Positions 14,779-19,826 of a stretch of DNA of 19,826 bases are shown here, one piece after another. Origin of the DNA: Actinomycetes bacterium (lineage in GTDB: Bacteria; Actinomycetota; Acidimicrobiia; Acidimicrobiales; UBA8190). Positions within the stretch are counted from its first letter, which is position 1, and each line of letters starts with the position of its first letter. The position numbers and the translations under genes were made by a program. The stretch is taken from NCBI GenBank assembly GCA_021798135.1, contig JAJZYI010000024.1:1-19826 (forward strand). The letters run 5' to 3'. The notes below the pieces were generated by a model. The model did no database searches and was not told where the DNA came from. It saw only the letters and a list, made by a program, of their open reading frames with translations.

Positions 14779-14807
14779 ATCCTACGTTCGGCCCCTGACC
14801 CTGTCAA
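14779..14807 (-). promoter_or_regulatory. SigA-type promoter of the dehydrogenase operon
   Basis: On the minus strand a perfect TTGACA (14802-14807) and TAGGAT (14779-14784) are separated by 17 nt. The predicted start is near 14772, about 400 nt upstream of the E1 alpha ATG. The same hexamer quality and spacing occur at 9559-9587. Confidence 0.72.
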
Positions 14808-14997
14808 CAGCGAGTGCGACCCTGCGAGCCCACCGCCCGCCGAATCCAGGCCGCTCGGTTTTTCCATATCGCACAAGGGTTCTTCAGGCATCGCAACGAA
14901 GCCCGAGGGCCCGGCGGGCACCACCTCGCGCCGTGATCTGGCGGGCACTCGGCGCATCCCCTTGCACCTCCGAACGGCGCGGCAGGCCGGCACCGCG

Positions 14998-15783
14998 TCA
15001 GGGGACCGTCACGCCCCCGTCGATCACGAAGACGTGGCCCGTCGTCCACGACGACTCGTCGCTGGCGATGTACGTCGCCAGGTAGGCGTTCTCCTCGGGC
15101 GTCCCCAGGCGGCCCAGGGGGAAGCGCTCCGCCGCCCTGCGCAGCCCCTCCTCCACGCCGTACGCCGCCCCCATGCCGCCCCCGTTGCGGTAGGACTCGT
15201 AGACGAGGGGCGTCGGGATGTTCCCGGGCGCGATGGCGTTGACGCGGACACCCAGGGGGCCGTAGTCGACCGCCGCCTGCTTCACCATGGCGATGCAGCC
15301 TCCCTTGGCCGCCGCGTAGGGGAAGATCCCCGGCACGCCGACGATGCCGCCGATGCTCGCCTGCACGATGACCGAACCGCGTCCCTGCGCCACCATGACG
15401 GGGAGCGTGTGCTTGAACGACAGCCACTTGCTCGTGAGGTTGACGGCGATGACGTGCGCCCAGTCCTCCATCGAGGTGTCGGCCGCCGTGCCCGCCCCGG
15501 CGATGCCGGCGCAGGCGTAGACGACGTCCACCCGCCCGTACCGCTCCACGGCGACGTCGGTGACGTGCCGGGCCTCGTCCTCGTGGGACAGCTCGGCCTG
15601 GACCGCCGTGGCCGTGCCACCGGCGGCGGCGATGTCCTTCACCGTGGCCGTCACGGCGTCGCCGTTCACGTCGGCGCAGACCACCGTCGCCCCCTCCGCG
15701 GCGAACATCTTCGCCGACGCCTGGCCCAGGCCGGAGCCGGCGCCGGTGACGATGGCGATCTTGTCTTCGAGCCGGCCGGACAT
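14998..15783 (-). CDS. Classical SDR family NAD(P)-dependent oxidoreductase
   Basis: A 261-residue dehydrogenase/reductase. TGAGSGLG is at 13-20; Asp38 (CADVN) at the end of beta-2 favours NAD over NADP. The catalytic residues are Ser143, Tyr156 and Lys160 (YAAAK). The conserved NNAG reads ACAG (90-93). It lacks the RGQGRSHA signature and beta-2 insertion of the other two SDRs here, so it is an ordinary exchangeable-cofactor SDR. ATG 15783 has GAGG and TGAGG upstream and lies 5 nt past the hyuB stop, so it is tightly coupled to hyuB and probably acts on a product or precursor of the HyuAB reaction (inference). It ends its operon; the dehydrogenase promoter follows. Confidence 0.92.
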   Translation of the reverse strand: MSGRLEDKIAIVTGAGSGLGQASAKMFAAEGATVVCADVNGDAVTATVKDIAAAGGTATAVQAELSHEDEARHVTDVAVERYGRVDVVYACAGIAGAGTAADTSMEDWAHVIAVNLTSKWLSFKHTLPVMVAQGRGSVIVQASIGGIVGVPGIFPYAAAKGGCIAMVKQAAVDYGPLGVRVNAIAPGNIPTPLVYESYRNGGGMGAAYGVEEGLRRAAERFPLGRLGTPEENAYLATYIASDESSWTTGHVFVIDGGVTVP

Positions 15784-15788
15784 GGGCC

Positions 15789-17702
15789 TCACCTCTCCTC
15801 GTTCGTCGCTGGTGCCGGGGCGCCGAGGCTCCCGCCGGCCTCCGCCACCGGACCGCCCTCCGCCGGACCCGGGCTCGCCGGACCGCCTCCGCCCTCCGGA
15901 CCCGGGCTCGCCTCCGGACCCGGGCTCGCCGGACCGCCCGTCGCGTGGGCGCTGCGGGCAGCTCGCGCCGCCGCCCGCAGCGCGTCGGTCGCCTCGGCGT
16001 CGACCGACGGCCACGGCCCTGCGCCGCGGCGCAGCACGACCCCGTAGACGTCGCGCGCTGCCGCTTCGCTGACGTACCCGTCGACGACGTCCTGGAGCAC
16101 GGCCGCCGGGTCCCGGTCCAGCGCGTCCCCCCACCCGCCGCCGCCGGGCGTGAGGAACCGCACGCCTTCCAGCCGCGCCACCTCGTGCCCGTGGACCTTC
16201 GTTCGCATCGGCGGCACGAGCTCGTGGAGCTGGTGCAGGAAGATCGCCTCCGCGGCCGCGCCGTGGCCCCCGCCGGCCGCCCCTTGCGGCGGGAATTGCC
16301 CGTTGTCGGCGAGGATCGACACCTGGGCGGGCCCCTCGGTCGGCCGGACCACCATCTCCGAACCGAGCCCGCCGCGGAACCGCCCCGGGCCGCCGGAGTC
16401 GGTGCGGAGCGCGAACGACTCGACCAGGACGGGCGTGGTCATCTCCACGATCTCCACGGGGGCGATGGCGGCGTTGCCGACGGCGCCCGGCACGTGGCTG
16501 AGACCGTCGCTGTCGTCGTGGGCGCTGTAGCCACCACCGTTGAAGGCGTACATGACGAACGGCTCGCCGGTGGCCCGCACGCCTCCCATGGTCATGCAGC
16601 CCATGGAGCAGAAGACGCTGGCGGGCACCCTGCCGGGGAGCGCGTCGCGCAGCGCGGCGAACACCACGTCGACCACCAGGGCGGCGACCTCGCCCGAGCA
16701 GCCGGAGCCCGGCGCCGGGTACCTGGCGTTGAGGAAGCAGTCCTGCGGTACCCGCACCTCGACGGGCCGGAAGGCACCGCCGTTGAACGGCACGTCGGGG
16801 AAGATGTGCTTCAGGGCGATGAGGACGCCCGAGTGCGTGTTGGCGAAGGAGGCGTTCAGCGGCCCGCGCGTCGGGCCCGACGAGCCGGCGAAGTCGACGA
16901 CCAGGCGACCGCCGTCGACGGTCACGGCGGCCCTGGCCCGCACGGGCTCGTCCCGCAGGCCGTCGTTGTCCAGGAAGGCCTCGGCCTCGTAGCGCCCGTC
17001 CGGGATGGTGCCGATGAGCTGCTCCATCATGTCGGCCGAGCGCTCGTGGAGCTCGTGGACGACGCCGAGCACCGTGTCGACCCCGTACTTGGCGAAGATC
17101 TCGTGCAGGCGCTGCTCGCCGACCCTGAGGGCGGCGACCTGTGCCATGAGGTCGCCGCGGCTGACGTCGGGGATCCTGATGTTCGCCATGAGGATGTCGA
17201 GGACCGACTCGTCGAGGACGTCACCGCGGTACAGCAGCACCGGGGGGATCCGGATGCCCTCGGTGTGCACGTCCGTGGCGTTCAGGCTGTAGCCGCCGGC
17301 CGTCGAGCCGCCCATGTCGACCCAGTGGCCGGCGTTGGCGACGTACATCACGGGCTCGCCGTCGGAGAAGACCGCCTTGCACACCTTCAGGTCCTGCATG
17401 TGCGTGCCGGCCGTGTACGGGTCGTTGATCATGATGACGTCGCCCGGCCCGATGGCCGGGAAGCGCCGCTTGCACTCCTGCACCATGAACTGCATGCCGG
17501 TCATGAACAGCGGGAGGCCGCGGGGGCCCTGCGCGACTGCTGATCCGTCGGCGAACCTGTACATGCCGCTCGTGCGGTCGTGCGCCTCGGAGATGATGGG
17601 CGAGAACGCCGTCTCCTCCAGGGCGACGTCCATCTCGTCGACGACCTCGCTCAGCAGCTCGTCGACCACGGAGACCGTGATGGGGTCGAACCGGCTCGTC
17701 AC
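15789..17702 (-). CDS. hyuB: Hydantoinase B/oxoprolinase family protein
   Basis: A 637-residue partner of HyuA. The hallmark motif reads NDPYTAGTHMQD (93-104; GGTH in many relatives), and further conserved blocks are VDFAGSSGPTRGPLNASFANT, YPAPGSGCSGEVA and FNGGGYSAHDDSDG. HyuA/HyuB pairs perform ATP-dependent opening or carboxylation of cyclic amides and ketones (5-oxoproline, N-methylhydantoin, acetone- and acetophenone-type carboxylases); which applies here is unknown. The start is GTG 17702, overlapping the hyuA stop by 4 nt (GTGA), preferred over a longer frame to 17987 that only overlaps hyuA. The last 49 residues (about 589-637) are a Pro/Gly/Ala/Glu tail built from a DNA repeat (15863-15930), not part of the family fold. 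Confidence 0.9.
   Translation of the reverse strand: MTSRFDPITVSVVDELLSEVVDEMDVALEETAFSPIISEAHDRTSGMYRFADGSAVAQGPRGLPLFMTGMQFMVQECKRRFPAIGPGDVIMINDPYTAGTHMQDLKVCKAVFSDGEPVMYVANAGHWVDMGGSTAGGYSLNATDVHTEGIRIPPVLLYRGDVLDESVLDILMANIRIPDVSRGDLMAQVAALRVGEQRLHEIFAKYGVDTVLGVVHELHERSADMMEQLIGTIPDGRYEAEAFLDNDGLRDEPVRARAAVTVDGGRLVVDFAGSSGPTRGPLNASFANTHSGVLIALKHIFPDVPFNGGAFRPVEVRVPQDCFLNARYPAPGSGCSGEVAALVVDVVFAALRDALPGRVPASVFCSMGCMTMGGVRATGEPFVMYAFNGGGYSAHDDSDGLSHVPGAVGNAAIAPVEIVEMTTPVLVESFALRTDSGGPGRFRGGLGSEMVVRPTEGPAQVSILADNGQFPPQGAAGGGHGAAAEAIFLHQLHELVPPMRTKVHGHEVARLEGVRFLTPGGGGWGDALDRDPAAVLQDVVDGYVSEAAARDVYGVVLRRGAGPWPSVDAEATDALRAAARAARSAHATGGPASPGPEASPGPEGGGGPASPGPAEGGPVAEAGGSLGAPAPATNEER
15863..15930. 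repeat. 17-bp repeats inside the hyuB 3' end
   Basis: Three perfect copies of CCGGACCCGGGCTCGCC lie at 15863-15879, 15896-15912 and 15914-15930. They encode GEPGS/ASPGP-type low-complexity sequence in the HyuB tail, depending on frame. Copy number could vary between strains. Confidence 0.8.
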
Positions 17703-19735
17703 GGCACGTCCACCGAGACCACGAGCGAGCCGGTGACGGTGACCTCCGCCTCGCTGCCACCGGGGAGCAGCACCGTGCTGTCGAGCTGGTCCAGGACCGC
17801 CGGCCCCCGCAGCCGGGAGCCGACCGGGATGGCGTGCCGCTCGTAGACGGGGCACCGCACCGGCGTTCCCTGGAGCCACACGTCGCGCTCCTCCTTCCTG
17901 GCGTCGGCCAGGCTCCCGCGCACGCCGCCCGGCCTGACGAACGCCCCCAGGGCCGGGCGCGGCCGGTGCCCGACGGCAGCCGTCCACAGGCTGACGACGA
18001 CGGCCGGCCGGTCCGACAGGTCCACGCCGTAGCGACTGGTGTACGCCTTGTCGAACTGCTCCTTCACCCCGTCCAGCTCGTCGGGGTGGACCCGCAGCCG
18101 GAAGACGTGGCTCTGCCCGGCGTAGCGCACGTCCAGGACGTGCACCGCGCTCACCGAGGTGACCGGCAGCGAGCGGGCCGGCACGAGCGCCAGCGCAGCC
18201 CGCTCCTGGCGAAGCACCATGTCCCGCAGCTCCCCCGCCCCGATGCCGTGGAGCGGCCGGTTCACGTTCAGCACCACCTCACGCCGGATGTCGGAGAGCA
18301 GGCACCCTAGCGCGCACGTCAGCCCCGGGTAGTACGGGACGACGACCGTGCGTGCCCCGAGGAGCCGAGCGAGCTCCACGCCGTGCAGCGGGCCGGCACC
18401 GCCGTAGACGACCACGGCCAGGTCCCGCGGGTCCTGGCCCTTCTCGATGGCGACCCGGCGCATCGCGCCCGCCATCGAGGCGTTGGCGACGTCGATCACC
18501 GCCTGGGCCGCCTGGTGCGCGCCCAGGCCGAGGGGCGCGCCGACCTGCTCGGCGAAGCGCGCCGCCAGCTCGCCCGCCGGGACACCGCCCGGGATCGAGG
18601 GCAGCCGCGCCGCCACGATGCGGCCCAGCAGGTCGTTGGCATCGGTGACGGTCACCTGCGTCCCGCCGCGCCCGTAGCAGACCGGCCCTGGGTCCGCCCC
18701 GGCCGACTCTGGCCCGACGCGGATGACGCCGCGACCGTCGACCCTGGCGATGCTGCCTCCGCCGGCGCCGATCGTCCGGATGTCCACGAGGGGGACGCGC
18801 AGCGGCACGTTGAAGTCGACCTCGAACCCGGTCGTCAGGCTGGGCTCCCCGCCGTCGACGAGGGCGACGTCCAGGCTGGTGCCGCCCATGTCGGCGGCGA
18901 TGGCGTGGTCGAAGCCGTCCTGCCTGGCGATCTCGGCTGCGGCCACGACGCCGGCGGCCGGTCCCGACAGGACGGTGGTGACCACCGTGCTCATCGCCTC
19001 CGACGCCGGCACGACGCCGCCGTTCCCCTGCATGAGGAGGAAGTCGCCGGCCATCCCCCGCTGGCCCAGGCGCTGGCGGAGGTCCGCGATGTAGTCGCCG
19101 ACCAGGGGGCCCACGTAGCCGGCGACGGCGGCGGTCGCCGTGCGGTCGAACTCGCGTGCCTGCGGCAGGACCGCCGCACCGGTGACGACGTGGGCGCCGG
19201 GCATGACCGACCTGACCAGCTCGGCGGCCCGTCGCTCGTGCTCGTCGTCGACGTACGCGTGCAGGAAGCTGACCACGATCGCGGCGCATCCTGCGTCGCG
19301 CAGCTCCCGGGCGGCCGCGAGCACCTGGTCCTCGGCCAGCGGGACGAGCACGGCGCCGGACGCGTCCCGCCGCTCGTCGACCTCGCGGCTGAGCCGGCGC
19401 GGGACCAGCGGTGCCCAGGTCCCCCTGAGCCCCCACAGCGAGGGCCGGCGGCGGCGGCCCATGGCGAGCACGTCCCGGAAGCCCCGCGTCGTGATGAGGC
19501 CGGTGACCACGCCGGTGCGCTCGAGGACCGCGTTCGTGGCCAGCGTGGTCCCGTGGACGAGCACGCCGGCGCCGGCGAGGTCCACGCCGATGGCGTCGAC
19601 GCCGGCGACGAACCCCGACGCCGGGGCGGCGGGAACGGTCGGCACCTTGGCGATGCGCACCTCCCCGGAGCCCTCGTCGATGCTCACGACGTCGGTGAAC
19701 GTCCCGCCCAGGTCGACGCCGATCTGTGCGGTCAT
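17699..19735 (-). CDS. hyuA: Hydantoinase A/oxoprolinase family ATPase subunit
   Basis: A 678-residue ASKHA-fold ATPase that would activate a cyclic amide, imide or ketone by phosphorylation for its HyuB partner. Motifs: phosphate-1 DLGGTFTD (8-15), HGTTLATNAV (61-70), adenosine/phosphate-2 DMGGTSLD (282-289), GAGGGSIA (323-330), ADPGPVCYGRGG (347-358), TVTDAN (362-367), and YGGAGPLHG near 430. The length fits N-methylhydantoinase A-like proteins; full-length eukaryotic oxoprolinases join HyuA and HyuB in one chain. The third (gamma) subunit of acetone carboxylases is not seen here, though upstream DNA is missing. ATG 19735 has GGGAGGG about 6 nt upstream. It is the first visible gene of its operon. 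Confidence 0.92.
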   Translation of the reverse strand: MTAQIGVDLGGTFTDVVSIDEGSGEVRIAKVPTVPAAPASGFVAGVDAIGVDLAGAGVLVHGTTLATNAVLERTGVVTGLITTRGFRDVLAMGRRRRPSLWGLRGTWAPLVPRRLSREVDERRDASGAVLVPLAEDQVLAAARELRDAGCAAIVVSFLHAYVDDEHERRAAELVRSVMPGAHVVTGAAVLPQAREFDRTATAAVAGYVGPLVGDYIADLRQRLGQRGMAGDFLLMQGNGGVVPASEAMSTVVTTVLSGPAAGVVAAAEIARQDGFDHAIAADMGGTSLDVALVDGGEPSLTTGFEVDFNVPLRVPLVDIRTIGAGGGSIARVDGRGVIRVGPESAGADPGPVCYGRGGTQVTVTDANDLLGRIVAARLPSIPGGVPAGELAARFAEQVGAPLGLGAHQAAQAVIDVANASMAGAMRRVAIEKGQDPRDLAVVVYGGAGPLHGVELARLLGARTVVVPYYPGLTCALGCLLSDIRREVVLNVNRPLHGIGAGELRDMVLRQERAALALVPARSLPVTSVSAVHVLDVRYAGQSHVFRLRVHPDELDGVKEQFDKAYTSRYGVDLSDRPAVVVSLWTAAVGHRPRPALGAFVRPGGVRGSLADARKEERDVWLQGTPVRCPVYERHAIPVGSRLRGPAVLDQLDSTVLLPGGSEAEVTVTGSLVVSVDVP

Positions 19736-19826
19736 CGAGGCCCTCCCGCGGGCCGGGCGACCCGGGCACCCTGCCGCGCTCGCCGGCCGGGCGCGAGGAT
19801 CGCGCGGCGGGGCCGCTCACGCACCG
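19736..19826. other. Upstream flank of hyuA, truncated by window end
   Basis: Ninety-one GC-rich bases with the hyuA ribosome site (GGGAGGG) and no visible promoter. A minus-strand TGA at 19817-19819 could be the end of an upstream gene, but nothing confirms it. Confidence 0.4.

Larger units (their letters stand above)
14365..14997. other. Intergenic region: end of SDR operon, promoter, operator and structured leader
   Basis: The 633-nt gap contains no supported gene. From high to low coordinates: a possible weak stem directly after the SDR stop (CGCGG at 14978-14982 with CCGCG at 14993-14997), an AT-rich patch near 14861-14870, the promoter, the operator, then a leader of about 400 nt with four hairpins. 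A 138-codon open frame (14577-14993) spans the promoter and is not believable as a protein. Confidence 0.65.

Noticed and set aside
14577..14993. 138-codon ORF between the SDR and E1 alpha genes
   Set aside because: It spans the promoter and operator, has no recognisable domain, and its composition resembles non-coding sequence.
14978..14997. Intrinsic terminator directly after the SDR at 14998-15783
   Set aside because: Only a 5-bp stem with a 10-nt loop and no T-run, so I list it as a possible weak stem and not as a terminator.
17703..17987. Longer HyuB frame starting near 17987
   Set aside because: It lies wholly within hyuA in another frame; the GTGA overlap at 17699-17702 gives the normal family start.

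Overview
This window looks like chromosomal DNA of a very GC-rich actinomycete-type bacterium (by eye over 70% G+C, codon third positions almost all G or C). Two short-chain dehydrogenases of the mycofactocin-coupled type, found mainly in Actinomycetota, support that. An uncultured or soil member of Acidimicrobiia or a relative is my best guess, but the sequence does not prove a taxon. Every recognisable gene lies on the minus strand, so transcription runs from high to low coordinates. I see no tRNA, rRNA, CRISPR array, transposase or phage gene.

Layout in the direction of transcription. (A) 19735 to 14998: hyuA and hyuB (hydantoinase/oxoprolinase superfamily) overlap by 4 nt, and a classical SDR follows 5 nt after hyuB. 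Their promoter lies outside the window. (B) A consensus-like promoter at 14779-14807 with an operator-like site at 14760-14773, then a structured leader of about 400 nt. It serves an operon for a ThDP-dependent 2-oxoacid/acetoin dehydrogenase: E1 alpha, E1 beta, a free-standing 79-residue lipoyl protein, a mycofactocin-type SDR, and a free-standing E2 catalytic domain. (C) A second promoter at 9559-9587 with a closely related operator at 9532-9551. It serves a long operon: substrate-binding lipoprotein, fused LivH-LivM permease, LivG, LivF, an M24 'peptidase' paralogue, a small cupin, a second M24 paralogue, and a second mycofactocin-type SDR that runs off the window start about one codon before its expected end.

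How the parts may work together (inference). A branched-chain-amino-acid-type ABC importer brings in an unknown small, possibly amide- or nitrogen-containing substrate. The paired M24 enzymes, the cupin and HyuAB would cleave or rearrange it. Mycofactocin-coupled SDRs would oxidise an alcohol using tightly held NAD, and the acyltransferase complex would convert a resulting 2-oxo or acetoin-like compound to acyl-CoA. Operons B and C carry nearly the same 14-bp site just downstream of the -10 element, so one TetR-like repressor, not encoded here, probably controls both.

The strongest oddities are the E2 split into two genes with another gene between them and no visible peripheral-subunit-binding domain; the M24 pair with altered metal ligands; the shared promoter/operator architecture with long leaders; and the short tandem repeats, different in each case, in several intercistronic spacers and at the 3' end of hyuB. 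An E3 (dihydrolipoyl dehydrogenase), mycofactocin biosynthesis genes and the regulator are absent from the window.
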